From: Deltaproteobacteria bacterium | GTDB lineage: Bacteria; Desulfobacterota; Desulfobacteria; Desulfobacterales; SpSt-501 | DNA length: 64,000 bases | Reading direction: 5' to 3' | NCBI GenBank assembly: GCA_016219005.1 | Contig: JACRCN010000041.1 | Location: 21,267 to 85,266 of the forward strand | Shown here: piece by piece, positions 7,984 to 16,705 of the stretch | Layout: each line of letters starts with the position of its first letter | Position numbering within the stretch: the stretch's first letter is position 1 | Made by a program: the position numbers and the translations under genes | Notes under the pieces: generated by a model | Told to the model about the DNA's origin: nothing | Database searches by the model: none | What the model saw: the letters and a program-made list of their open reading frames with translations, nothing else

Positions 7984-9516
7984 ATGCTGGAATCGCTCCA
8001 ACAGCTTGCCGGCGGGTTCGGGATCGCAACAACGCTCCCCAACCTTTTTTATTGCCTGACAGGAGCCATCGTGGGCACCTTGATCGGCGTTCTGCCGGGG
8101 ATCGGCCCGATTGCCGGGATTGCCCTGCTGATTCCCGCGACTTTCAGCCTGAACCCGACCTCGGCGATTATCATGCTGGCCGGGATCTACTACGGGGCGA
8201 TGTACGGTGGGTCCACCACCTCCATCCTCCTTAATGTGCCCGGCGAGACGGCTTCGGTCATCACCTGCATCGACGGGTACCGCATGGCCCAGAAGGGCCG
8301 GGCCGGGCCGGCGCTGGCGATCTGTGCCATCGGCTCCTTCATTGCAGGCAGCATCGGGCTCCTCGGCCTGGTGGCGTTCGCCCCCCCCTTGGCCCGGGCG
8401 GCGCTGGCCTTCGGTCCGGCGGAATACTTCTCCCTCATGGTGTTCGGTTTTATCGTCCTGAGCAATGTGACCGGGGCCTCTCTGCTCAAATCGCTGATGA
8501 TGGCACTGATCGGCTTGATTATCGGCACGATCGGCCTCGATCCGGTCAAGGGCGATGCCCGCTTCACCTTCGGCTCCATGTCGCTTTTGAGCGGAATTGA
8601 GTTCGTGGCCGTGGCCATCGGGCTCTTTGGCATCGGGGAGGTCCTCTCCAACGTTGAGAAAACCGCGGTACTGCTCGATGGAAAGGTGCTGGTTCCGAGG
8701 TTGCGGGAGCTTTTCCCCAGCTTGGAGGATCTGCGGAAATCCATCAAGGCCATGCTGAGGGGAACCTTGATCGGGTTCGGTGTCGGCCTGGTCCCCGGGC
8801 CTGCGCCGGTCATCGCCACCTATGCCGCCTACATGGCCGAAAAACGGATCTCGAAGCACCCCGAGGAGTTCGGACAAGGGGCGATCGAGGGTGTCGCCGG
8901 CCCCGAGTCGGCCAACAACGCCGCCTGCCAAGCGGCCTTCATCCCGCTTTTCGTCTTGGGCATCCCCTTTGCCCCGCCCACGGCGATCCTGCTCGGTGCT
9001 TTGCTCATCCATGGAGTGACCCCCGGTCCCATGATGATCAAGGAAAGCCCCGAGCTTTTCTGGGGGGTGATCGCCAGCATGTACATCGGCAACTTCATCC
9101 TGCTGCTGCTCAACCTCCCTTTCGTCCCGCTGTTCGCGAACATTCTGCGCATCCAGAAACGAATACTGCTGCCCCTGGTCATCCTCTTTTGCATCACCGG
9201 GATGTATTCCGTGAACAACTCGGTTTTCGACATCTGGGTGATGCTGCTGTTCGGCGGGATCGGGTTCATGGCCGGCAAGGGGAAGTTCGAGGGGGCACCC
9301 CTGCTGCTGGGGTTGGTGCTCGGGCCGCGGATGGAGGTAGCCTTCCGGCAGTCCCTGATGATCTCGCATGGCGATTTCAGCACCTTCGCGGACCGTCCCA
9401 TCTCTTTGGCATTTCTCCTGGCGACGGCCCTTTTTCTCATCATCCCCATTTTTCGACTCGGCCTCAAACGGCCGGGGAAAGGAGGTGCGTCCAAAGGTCC
9501 AGCGCCGACAAACTGA
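7984..9516 (+). CDS. tctA: Tripartite tricarboxylate transporter, large permease TctA
   Basis: A 510-residue polytopic membrane protein with GVLPGIGP, YYGAMYGGSTT and VPGETASV in the N-terminal half and a second conserved loop, VPGPAPVI, near the middle. Length and motifs are standard for TctA. GGAG lies six bases before the ATG. Together with TctB (7352) and TctC (9580) it makes a complete TTT importer under the GntR regulator at 6549. Confidence 0.96.
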   Translation: MLESLQQLAGGFGIATTLPNLFYCLTGAIVGTLIGVLPGIGPIAGIALLIPATFSLNPTSAIIMLAGIYYGAMYGGSTTSILLNVPGETASVITCIDGYRMAQKGRAGPALAICAIGSFIAGSIGLLGLVAFAPPLARAALAFGPAEYFSLMVFGFIVLSNVTGASLLKSLMMALIGLIIGTIGLDPVKGDARFTFGSMSLLSGIEFVAVAIGLFGIGEVLSNVEKTAVLLDGKVLVPRLRELFPSLEDLRKSIKAMLRGTLIGFGVGLVPGPAPVIATYAAYMAEKRISKHPEEFGQGAIEGVAGPESANNAACQAAFIPLFVLGIPFAPPTAILLGALLIHGVTPGPMMIKESPELFWGVIASMYIGNFILLLLNLPFVPLFANILRIQKRILLPLVILFCITGMYSVNNSVFDIWVMLLFGGIGFMAGKGKFEGAPLLLGLVLGPRMEVAFRQSLMISHGDFSTFADRPISLAFLLATALFLIIPIFRLGLKRPGKGGASKGPAPTN

Positions 9517-9579
9517 AAAGCCGTGCCGTGTGCTGAGAACACTCACCTGTGCGGCGAAACGTTTAATAAGGAGGCCCTT

Positions 9580-10527
9580 ATGCTGAAACGATTGTCAGCC
9601 ATCCTGTTCGTTTTTTTCGTGGCGGGGAGCATCCCCGTGCATGCCGCCGACTTTCCGACCAAGGAAGTCCAAGTCATCATCCCCTGGGCGGCCGGCGGTG
9701 CGACCGACCTGATTTTCCGGGCCCTGGGGGCTACCGCAGGCAAATACCTGAACAAGGCGGTGGTGGTCGTCAACCGGCCGGGCGGCGGCGGCGCGGTGGG
9801 CTACACCGACGGCATGAAAGCCAAACCGGACGGCTACATGCTCACGGCGGCAGTGACACCGCTCTGCATTCTGCCCCACCAGACCGCCACGGCCTTCACC
9901 TACAAAGACTTCGAGCCCATCCTGAACGTCGTCAGCGACCCCTCCATGCTCCTGGTGCGTTCCGACGCCCCTTGGAAAGACCTGCGTGAGTTCGTCGATT
10001 ACGCCAAAAAAAATCCGGACATGATCACGGTCGGAAACTCCGGAGCGGGCGGCGGGGTGCACCTGGTGGCGCTGGCCTTTGAGAACGCCGCCGGCATCAA
10101 GTTGAACCACATCCCCTTTTCAGGCGGCGGGCCGTCGGTTACGGCTTTGCTGGGAGGCCACGTCAATGCGGTCTCGGTGACGCCGCCCGAAGGCATTCCT
10201 CAGATCAAGGCCGGTCAATTGAAGATCATGGCCCTTTTTGCAGACAAGCGGCTGGCCATGTTCCCGGATGTGCCGACGGTCAAGGACCAGGGCATCAACT
10301 TCAGCATGGGAATGTGGCGGGGGCTCGCCGCGCCAAAGGGCACGCCGCAGGATGTGATCCGGAAGTTGAATGAAAGTTTCAAGAAAGCCATGGACGACCC
10401 CGAATTCCAGGCCAAGGCGAAAGAGATGTCGGTCATCCTTTCCTACCTCGGGTCGAAGGACTTCGGCGCATTGATGGCCAAGGACGATGAATTCTTCGGG
10501 AAGTTGATCAAAGAAATGAAGAAGTGA
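9580..10527 (+). CDS. tctC: Tripartite tricarboxylate transporter substrate-binding protein TctC
   Basis: A 315-residue periplasmic protein. The start at 9580 follows AAGGAGG by five bases and gives a clean Sec signal peptide (MLKRLSAILFVFF) ending at VHAADFP. Motifs of the Bug/TctC family are present: IIPWAAGGATD near the N-terminus, VNRPGGGG, and the IPFSGGGPSVTALLGGH segment that precedes the carboxylate-binding loop. Members bind one carboxylate end of a mono-, di- or tricarboxylic acid through two water molecules. The ligand cannot be named. It is the last TTT subunit gene of the operon. Confidence 0.95.
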   Translation: MLKRLSAILFVFFVAGSIPVHAADFPTKEVQVIIPWAAGGATDLIFRALGATAGKYLNKAVVVVNRPGGGGAVGYTDGMKAKPDGYMLTAAVTPLCILPHQTATAFTYKDFEPILNVVSDPSMLLVRSDAPWKDLREFVDYAKKNPDMITVGNSGAGGGVHLVALAFENAAGIKLNHIPFSGGGPSVTALLGGHVNAVSVTPPEGIPQIKAGQLKIMALFADKRLAMFPDVPTVKDQGINFSMGMWRGLAAPKGTPQDVIRKLNESFKKAMDDPEFQAKAKEMSVILSYLGSKDFGALMAKDDEFFGKLIKEMKK

Positions 10528-10550
10528 TGTCCACCTGAAAGGAGGGCGCC

Positions 10551-11546
10551 ATGAAGAGTTCCAAGATCGTTATTCTGGCGATGCTGGCGGCCGTCTGCAG
10601 TTGGGTCTGCGGCTGTGCCGGCACGGGCCCGACGGCCACGCCGGAAAAAAAGACCACCATCCGCTGGGCGAGCCCCTTCAAACCCGGCCACACCCTCGTT
10701 GAAACGGGGAACAAGTTCAAAGAGATCCTCGAAAAAGGCAGCGGCGGACGCTTGCGGGTGGAAGTTCAGGCCGGCGTGGGGTCCGAGGAGGAGATCAACG
10801 ACTGGTGCAGCCAGGGGAAGGTGGAGATGCAGGCGACCGGCGGGCGGCCGCTCGAGGTCTCCGCACCTCAGTATTTTTTCTTTAATGCCCCGTATGTCAT
10901 GAAAGATTTCGATCACTTCATGCGGGTCTGGCAGGGTTCCCTGGGCAAGCAGGCCCGTGAGCTCGTCGAGAAGAAAGGCAACCAGAAGTATCTCGGCATC
11001 GTTTACCGGGGGCTGCGGCAGACCACTTCCAAGAAACCGCTCTACACACCGGCCGATTTCTACATGCTGAAGCTGCGACTTCCGACCGTCAAGACCTGGA
11101 TCGCAGTATGGAAGGAGATCGGCACGGATCCGGTTCCGATCCCGCTGCCGGACCTCTACGCGTCGCTCAAGGACGGCAAGGCCCAGGCCTCGGAAGGGGA
11201 TCTGCCGCAGATCGCCTCGTTCAAGCTGAACGAGGTGCAGAATTACCTGACGATGACCAATCACCTGGTGCAGACCGGCGGAATTCTGATCAACAAGATC
11301 TTTTTCGAAGGGCTGCCGAAGGCAGATCAGGATCTGATCGTGAAAACGGTTGCACAGGCAGCGGACTGGGCCAACGAGGGGATCAAGAAAGAGGAGAAAA
11401 AGCTGCTGATCGGGCTCCAGCGCAAGGGGATGCAGGTGGTGATACCGGATGCGGACTCTCTCCGGGAAAAGGGCAAGCCCGCCGTAGAGCAGCTTTTCAA
11501 GACGGAGTGGCCGGTGACGACGTGGGCGGAAGTTCTGGCCCAGTAG
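10551..11546 (+). CDS. TRAP-type (DctP family) substrate-binding lipoprotein
   Basis: A 331-residue protein with a lipoprotein signal peptide: hydrophobic stretch, then WVCGC with the cysteine at about residue 22 as the lipidation site. The rest resembles DctP binding proteins: IRWASPFKPGH, a middle region ending in LKLRLPTVKTW where DctP proteins carry LKGLKIR-like residues, and a helical C-terminus. It is cotranscribed with a TTT system (24 bp after tctC), yet TRAP permeases occur only further right, behind an IclR gene and with their own DctP. It may be an accessory binding protein, a sensor component or a partner of those DctQM proteins. A GGAGG lies six bases before the ATG. Confidence 0.85.
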   Translation: MKSSKIVILAMLAAVCSWVCGCAGTGPTATPEKKTTIRWASPFKPGHTLVETGNKFKEILEKGSGGRLRVEVQAGVGSEEEINDWCSQGKVEMQATGGRPLEVSAPQYFFFNAPYVMKDFDHFMRVWQGSLGKQARELVEKKGNQKYLGIVYRGLRQTTSKKPLYTPADFYMLKLRLPTVKTWIAVWKEIGTDPVPIPLPDLYASLKDGKAQASEGDLPQIASFKLNEVQNYLTMTNHLVQTGGILINKIFFEGLPKADQDLIVKTVAQAADWANEGIKKEEKKLLIGLQRKGMQVVIPDADSLREKGKPAVEQLFKTEWPVTTWAEVLAQ

Positions 11547-11556
11547 AGGGGAGCCT

Positions 11557-12663
11557 ATGGCGAGCAGCGATGAAATCCGCGAAAAGGAACGCAGGGTCAG
11601 GGAGTTCATGGGGTCAAAGGGCCTGAAGGCACTGCTCCTCAAGCGGCAGGCCAATTTTTCATGGATGACGGGCGGCGGCCTGAACCTCGTGGGAATCGCC
11701 ACCGAGATGGGGGTCGCCTCCCTTTTGATCACGGCGAGCTCAAAATTCGTCGTGTGCAGCAACATCGAGGCTCCGCGCATGGCCAGGGAGGAAAAGCTTG
11801 AGGAGCAGGGATATGCGCTCGCCACTTTCCCCTGGCACGAAGACTCGGAGGCGGTCGTGATCAAGAAACTGGCGGGGAAGGGAAAGATCGGATGCGATGC
11901 AGGCTTCCCCGAAGCCGAGGTGTTGGCGGAAGACATTGCGCGGCTGCGCTATTCCCTCACGCCGGAGGAAGTCGAACGCTACCGTTGGCTGGGGGAGCGG
12001 GTCTCGATGGGGTTGGAAAAGACGATGCTGGAAGCCCGCCGCGGGGAAAAGGAGTCGGAAGTTGTCGCCCGGCTCTGCGGCGAGCTCTGGAAAGACCGCA
12101 TCGATCCGATCACGCTCATGTCCGCCGCCGACGACCGGGTGTCGAACTTCCGGCATCCCATCCCCACGGAGCGGCAAGTCGAAAAGTATCTCATGGTCTC
12201 GGTGAACGCGCGGAAATGGGGGCTGATCGTCTCCCTGACGCGATTCCTTTACTTTGGGAAGCTTCCGGACGATCTGAGACAAAAGTATCTGGCCAACGTG
12301 CAAATTGACAGCGCCTTCATGGCGGCCACCCGACCCGGTGTGCCGGCACGGGACGTTCTCACACAGGGTATCGAGGCCTATCGGGCCCAGGGGTATCCGG
12401 ACGAATGGAAACTCCACCACCAGGGCGGATCCATCGGCTACACCGGCCGGGACTACCGCACGAATTTCCAGACCCCGGACATCATTCAGGATAACCAGGG
12501 CTTCACCTGGAACCCCTCCATCACCGGGACGAAATCCGAGGACACGATCCTTGCCACCGGGAAGGGGCCGGAGCCGATCACGCGCCCTGTCCTGTATCCT
12601 GTCCTGACGGTGGAGGCGGGAGGCAGATCTTTCACACGTCCGGCGGTGCTTGAGTTATCCTAG
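11557..12663 (+). CDS. M24 (pita-bread) family protein, creatinase/aminopeptidase-like, metal ligands apparently lost
   Basis: A 368-residue two-domain protein: an N-terminal creatinase-type domain (about 1-130) and a C-terminal pita-bread domain. The family histidine region FRHPIP is present, as are HHQGGSIG and a TKSEDT segment near the end. In metallo-members two aspartates lie in a D-x10-D arrangement; here the matching segment reads VSVNARKWGLIVSLTR, with asparagine and serine at the likely ligand positions. Creatinase itself is metal-free, so a metal-independent C-N hydrolase is a reasonable guess. It follows the lipoprotein gene by 10 bp and is the last gene of the TTT operon before a terminator. 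Confidence 0.8.
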   Translation: MASSDEIREKERRVREFMGSKGLKALLLKRQANFSWMTGGGLNLVGIATEMGVASLLITASSKFVVCSNIEAPRMAREEKLEEQGYALATFPWHEDSEAVVIKKLAGKGKIGCDAGFPEAEVLAEDIARLRYSLTPEEVERYRWLGERVSMGLEKTMLEARRGEKESEVVARLCGELWKDRIDPITLMSAADDRVSNFRHPIPTERQVEKYLMVSVNARKWGLIVSLTRFLYFGKLPDDLRQKYLANVQIDSAFMAATRPGVPARDVLTQGIEAYRAQGYPDEWKLHHQGGSIGYTGRDYRTNFQTPDIIQDNQGFTWNPSITGTKSEDTILATGKGPEPITRPVLYPVLTVEAGGRSFTRPAVLELS

Positions 12664-12694
12664 GTTCGCGTCCTAACCGGGGAGGGCAGGAGCT

Positions 12695-12714
12695 AAGCCG
12701 GTTTCCACCGGCTT
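12695..12714 (+). terminator. Rho-independent-like terminator after the TTT operon
   Basis: AAGCCGGT and ACCGGCTT form a perfect eight-base stem with a four-base loop 31 bp after the stop codon of the M24 gene, followed by a T-rich tract. It separates the TTT operon from the IclR/TRAP block. Confidence 0.65.
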
Positions 12715-12760
12715 CATTTCACTTGACTTGTTTTGTTATTTGAAATAAATAAATGTCAGT

Positions 12761-12777
12761 GTTTCATCTAATGAAAC
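12761..12777. promoter_or_regulatory. Candidate IclR operator, perfect palindrome
   Basis: GTTTCATCTAATGAAAC has perfect seven-base arms around CTA and ends 16 bp before the start of the IclR-type gene. IclR regulators commonly repress their own gene from such short palindromes. The placement close to the start codon suggests autorepression. Confidence 0.65.
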
Positions 12778-12793
12778 TATTTCCTCTGGGCTT

Positions 12794-13624
12794 ATGGATG
12801 CCAGCCGCGCCTATCAATCCCTCGAACGCGGGTTGCGGGTGATCGAAGCCATCGCCGATGCGGATGGATCGGCGACGGTTTCGGCCATCGCACGCAAGAC
12901 CGGACTGCCTCGGAGCACTGCCCACCATCTCCTGCGTGCGCTCGTTGAATTTGGCTATTTGGTGCAGGATGAGGGTACGCGTACCTACATGCTCTCGCAT
13001 AAACTCTTCCGCCTCACGGGGCGTACCTGGACCCGGGGGCAACTGGCCGAGATCGCAGCGCCTTTTCTGGAGGAGTTGAGCCGCCGCACGGGTGAAGGTA
13101 CGAGTCTTGCGGTGCTGAGGGATGGTATCGTCACCGTCGTGGCGAAGCGCGAGCCCGAAGGCCCCGTGCGCGTGGTCCAGGAGATCGGGGCCCTGCGGCC
13201 GGTTTACTGCACGGCCGTCGGCAAGGCCCTCGCGGCGTGGCTGCCCGCGCGAGAGCTCGAAGGCATCATCCGCCGCAGCGTCTTCACGCGCATGACGCCC
13301 AATACCATCACGTCGGCCGCCGCCCTCCGCTTGGAGTTGGCCCACATCCGCGCAAGCGGCTTTGCCTTTGACAACGAGGAGCACAGCCAGGGCATCCGTT
13401 GCCTGGCAACCCCGGTGCGTGATCACTCCGGTGCCATTCGCGCCTCGCTCTGCGTCGTCGGCCCGAAAAATCATTTGCCCAGGCGGCGTCTGCCGGAACT
13501 CCGCCAGGCGCTTGCAGCCGTGGCCTCCGAGTTTTCAGCGCGTCTTGGGCATACGTCGATCGAAGGACTCAGGTGCAGCTCAACAGAGAAACGAGTCATC
13601 GCCGAACCCGCAGCATTGCGTTAA
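12794..13624 (+). CDS. IclR family transcriptional regulator
   Basis: A 276-residue regulator with an N-terminal winged helix-turn-helix (about 1-75; TVSAIARKTGLPRSTAHHLLRAL) and an IclR-type effector domain with the motifs YCTAVGKALAAWL and DNEEHSQGIRCLATPV. The effector domain usually binds a small organic acid. A perfect palindrome lies immediately upstream. It precedes a complete TRAP transporter and a short-chain dehydrogenase on the same strand, which are its likely targets. The last 25 residues beyond the usual family end are not conserved in appearance. Confidence 0.93.
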   Translation: MDASRAYQSLERGLRVIEAIADADGSATVSAIARKTGLPRSTAHHLLRALVEFGYLVQDEGTRTYMLSHKLFRLTGRTWTRGQLAEIAAPFLEELSRRTGEGTSLAVLRDGIVTVVAKREPEGPVRVVQEIGALRPVYCTAVGKALAAWLPARELEGIIRRSVFTRMTPNTITSAAALRLELAHIRASGFAFDNEEHSQGIRCLATPVRDHSGAIRASLCVVGPKNHLPRRRLPELRQALAAVASEFSARLGHTSIEGLRCSSTEKRVIAEPAALR

Positions 13625-13720
13625 GACGACATGCAGAAAGGAGGGCAGCAAACGTCACGCAGCCAGCATCAATTTCCCGAATCTCGAGCAAGACGACCAT
13701 ACTTGAAAAGGAGAATTGCC

Positions 13721-14713
13721 ATGAAGACCGCGAAAAGAGTTCTAATGGCCGCGATGCTGATCCTTTTTTCCTTGGCTTTCATCGCCATCCCGGCGTCGGC
13801 GCAAAAGTACGTCTTGAAATTCAACCATGTCCTGGGGCCTTCGGAGCCCTATCATCAGGGCTTCCTGAATTGGTCCAAGGCCGTCGAGGAAAAGACCAAG
13901 GGCGGATTGAAAATCGAGGTTTTCCACAGCGCACAACTGGGCGTTGAAGAGGACATCATCGAACAAATCCGCCAGGGAGCCAACATCGGCCAGAACACCG
14001 ACTCCGCCCGGATGGGCAACTATGTCCCCGGGATCGCCATCATGAACGGCCCCTATTTCGCCGAGAATCTCGAGGAAGTCGCCAAGCTTAGGGATGCCCC
14101 CACCGTTAAACTATGGCTCGACGAACTGGCCACCAAGAACGGGATAAAGGTTCTGTCCTTCGGCTGGGTCCAAGGCTACAGGCACTTCTTCACCAACAAG
14201 CCGGTCAAGAACCCGGACGATCTGAAAGGACTGCGCATCCGCACTCCGCCCGCGCCCATCTGGCAGGAATCCGTCCGCGCTCTCGGGGCGACACCAGTGG
14301 CGCTTCCCTTCGGTGAAATGTATCCGGCTCTCCAGCAGAAAGTCATCGACGGCGTTGAACTGGTGTACAACAACATCCCCGGCGGCCGCTTCTACGAGGT
14401 GCTCAAGTACGTGTCCGAGACCCGGCACATCATGCTGATCAATTTCGAGGTCATCAGTGCGAAATATTTCAACAGCCTGCCGCCGGAATACCAGAAGATC
14501 CTTGTCGAGGAATGCGACAAGGCCGGCATGGAAACCTCGAAAGTGATCTTCGAAAAGGAGAAAGAAGTCAAAAAACTGCTTCTGGAAAAAGGCATGATAG
14601 CCGTGGACGGGGTCGACATCGCCGCCTTCAAGAAAGCCGGTGACAAAGCCTACGACGTCCTGAAAATTTCCGAAGCCAAAGACAAGGTGCACAAGGAAAT
14701 CGGCAAGAAATAG
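13721..14713 (+). CDS. dctP: TRAP transporter substrate-binding protein DctP
   Basis: A 330-residue periplasmic protein. The start follows AAAGGAG by seven bases and opens a Sec signal peptide (MKTAKRVLMAAML) cut near ASAQKY. Family features are LKFNHVLGP at the mature N-terminus, the GVEEDIIEQIRQGA segment, and PDDLKGLRIRTPPAP, with the arginine that in DctP proteins makes the salt bridge to the ligand carboxylate. It is the binding protein of the TRAP system completed by the next two genes. A very strong stem-loop follows its stop codon and probably raises its mRNA level above that of the permeases. Confidence 0.96.
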   Translation: MKTAKRVLMAAMLILFSLAFIAIPASAQKYVLKFNHVLGPSEPYHQGFLNWSKAVEEKTKGGLKIEVFHSAQLGVEEDIIEQIRQGANIGQNTDSARMGNYVPGIAIMNGPYFAENLEEVAKLRDAPTVKLWLDELATKNGIKVLSFGWVQGYRHFFTNKPVKNPDDLKGLRIRTPPAPIWQESVRALGATPVALPFGEMYPALQQKVIDGVELVYNNIPGGRFYEVLKYVSETRHIMLINFEVISAKYFNSLPPEYQKILVEECDKAGMETSKVIFEKEKEVKKLLLEKGMIAVDGVDIAAFKKAGDKAYDVLKISEAKDKVHKEIGKK

Positions 14714-14726
14714 CGAATTCTGCGAT

Positions 14727-14779
14727 CGGTTGGAACCGTGGGCCGGCCCATCGGCCGGAATGACCCACGGTTCCAACCG
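14727..14779 (+). promoter_or_regulatory. Long stem-loop between dctP and dctQ (mRNA stabiliser or attenuator)
   Basis: CGGTTGGAACCGTGGG (14727-14742) and its exact complement (14764-14779) form a 16-bp perfect stem. The loop itself contains CCGGCC/GGCCGG. No T-run follows, so full termination is unlikely. Hairpins at this place typically protect the upstream binding-protein transcript from 3' decay and lower permease expression. Confidence 0.75.
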
Positions 14780-14828
14780 GAATTTCTATCGGGTACTCAG
14801 CCTGCCCGATCGACCGGGAAAACCGCTG

Positions 14829-15329
14829 ATGAAAGCTTTCTACGATTACCTCTGCAGAATCGAATCGTTCGTTGCCTGGTCGACTCTCTGGACGATGGTC
14901 GCCCTGATATTCGCGGCCGGCATTGCCCGGCTGTGCCTGTACCCCATCAACTGGGCCATCGATATGAGCACGTGCCTTTTCGCCTGGTCCTGCTTCTTGA
15001 GCGCCGACATCGCCTGGCGGCAAGACAAATTGATGAACGTCGATATCCTGATCAAGAAATTTCCCGAGAGCGTCAGGCGATATCTGCGGCTCGTCAATTA
15101 CACCATTCTCTTCGGATTCCTGGCCTACCTCGTGATCTTCGGGATCTGGCTTTCCTACACCACCCGCGCCAGGACGTTCCAGGGCATCCCCGGCTTCAGT
15201 TACACATGGGTGACGCTCAGCGTGCCGGTGGCCGCTTTTCTCATGTTTATCAATACCATTATCAAGTTCAAGCGCGACTTCCAATCCGCCGAAGCGCGGG
15301 ACCGCATGGACATCGACCATCGACCCTGA
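14829..15329 (+). CDS. dctQ: TRAP transporter small permease DctQ
   Basis: A 166-residue protein with four predicted membrane helices. The second helix ends in ARLCLYPINWAID and the segment DIAWRQDKLMNVDIL matches the conserved loop of DctQ proteins. The open frame reaches 99 bases further upstream into the intergenic hairpin, so I use the ATG at 14829, which gives a normal DctQ length and begins just before the first helix. The ribosome site is weak, fitting the low expression expected for the permeases. Confidence 0.9.
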   Translation: MKAFYDYLCRIESFVAWSTLWTMVALIFAAGIARLCLYPINWAIDMSTCLFAWSCFLSADIAWRQDKLMNVDILIKKFPESVRRYLRLVNYTILFGFLAYLVIFGIWLSYTTRARTFQGIPGFSYTWVTLSVPVAAFLMFINTIIKFKRDFQSAEARDRMDIDHRP

Positions 15330-15392
15330 GGCGCGCGCACTCTCAGGCAGCGGCGGCCATGTTTCAGTCCGAACCGGGAGGTTTTAATTGAC

Positions 15393-16679
15393 ATGCTGTT
15401 AGTCGCCATCGTTTTTCTGATTCTGCTTCTCATCGGGATGCCCGTCGCCTTTGCGATCGGCATAGGGGGATTGGTGTTTTTCCTGCAGAACCCGAACCTG
15501 CCGTTCACCATACCTATTCAACTGTCGATTTCACAGACGCAGAATTTTGCGTTGCTGGCAGTACCCATGTTCATACTTGCCGGCAACCTCATGAACGGCG
15601 CGGGCATCACGCGGAGGCTCCTGGATCTCTCCAACGTGCTGGTCGGCCACATGCGGGGGAGCCTCGCCCAGGTGAACGTCATCCTTTCGACCCTGATGGG
15701 AGGCGTCTCGGGGTCCTGCATTGCGGACGCGGCCATGGAAACCCGCATGCTGGGACCCGAGATGATCCGGCGGGGTTACTCGAAAGGGTACACGGTCGCC
15801 GTGAATGTCTGGACATCGCTGATCACACCCGTCATCCCGCCCGGCATCGGATTCATTCTCTACGGCACGGTCGGGCAGGTGTCGATCGGGCGGCTCTTTG
15901 CGGGGGGTGTCATTCCGGGGCTCCTGTTGACGGCCGTATACATGGTGGCGGTGGCGATCGATGCCAGGGTAAAAGGGTTTGAGCCCGGCCGGAAGGGACG
16001 TCCCACCGCAGCGGTGGTGATCAAGACCGGCATTCACAGCTTTTGGGCGCTGTTGTTCCCGGTCGTGCTGCTCTTCGGGTTGCGCATGGGGATCTTTACC
16101 CCGTCCGAAATCGGCGCCTTTGCCGTTTTCTATGCATTTTTCGTCGGGTTATTCGCCCACAAGGATCTCACCGTGGGCGAATTGAAAAACGTTACGCGGA
16201 CAACGACCGAGGATGTCGGAGCGGTGATGTTCATTATCGCTCTTTCCGCGATATTCAGTTACGGCATCGTGTGGGAGAGAATCCCCGAGGTGATCGCCGA
16301 ATTCCTGCTCGGCGTCAGCGGCAGCAATCCTTATGTACTGCTGACAATCATCGTTGTGTTCCTCATCATCGCCGGCATGTTCGTGGACGGCGCCGTGCTG
16401 ATCCTGATGCTGACCCCGATTTTCCTGCCGATCGCACTGAAGGCGGGTTTTGATCCCGTTCATTTCGGGCTCATATTCGTGTTGACCATCACCTTGGGCA
16501 ACATGACTCCCCCGGTCGGGGCGGCCATGTATGCGGGATGCACGATCCTGGATTGCTCACTGCAGGAGTACGTGCGGGAATCCTTGTCGTTTTTCATCGG
16601 CACCGTCGTCACGATTCTAATATTGGTCATTTTTCCGGAGATCACGCTGTACCTTCCGAATCTCATGTTCGGGAAGTGA
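15393..16679 (+). CDS. dctM: TRAP transporter large permease DctM
   Basis: A 428-residue polytopic protein of usual DctM size, with about 12 membrane segments. Conserved features include GMPVAFAIG near the N-terminus, the PMFILAGNLMNGAGIT motif, GGVSGSCIADAA, and TPVIPPGIGFILYG. It forms the ion-coupled channel of the TRAP importer together with DctQ. It is followed 26 bp later by a short-chain dehydrogenase likely to act on the imported substrate. Confidence 0.96.
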   Translation: MLLVAIVFLILLLIGMPVAFAIGIGGLVFFLQNPNLPFTIPIQLSISQTQNFALLAVPMFILAGNLMNGAGITRRLLDLSNVLVGHMRGSLAQVNVILSTLMGGVSGSCIADAAMETRMLGPEMIRRGYSKGYTVAVNVWTSLITPVIPPGIGFILYGTVGQVSIGRLFAGGVIPGLLLTAVYMVAVAIDARVKGFEPGRKGRPTAAVVIKTGIHSFWALLFPVVLLFGLRMGIFTPSEIGAFAVFYAFFVGLFAHKDLTVGELKNVTRTTTEDVGAVMFIIALSAIFSYGIVWERIPEVIAEFLLGVSGSNPYVLLTIIVVFLIIAGMFVDGAVLILMLTPIFLPIALKAGFDPVHFGLIFVLTITLGNMTPPVGAAMYAGCTILDCSLQEYVRESLSFFIGTVVTILILVIFPEITLYLPNLMFGK

Positions 16680-16705
16680 AGGACGGCACTTCAGGAGAAA
16701 AACCC

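Noticed and set aside
7939..9546. Long open frame of 535 codons on the minus strand
   Set aside because: It is antisense to a complete tctA with clear family motifs, and its translation is a low-complexity mix of charged residues, H, Q and G, typical of the complement of GC-rich coding DNA.
10443..11936. Open frame of 497 codons on the minus strand
   Set aside because: Antisense to the DctP-like lipoprotein and part of the M24 gene; no recognisable domain and no ribosome site.
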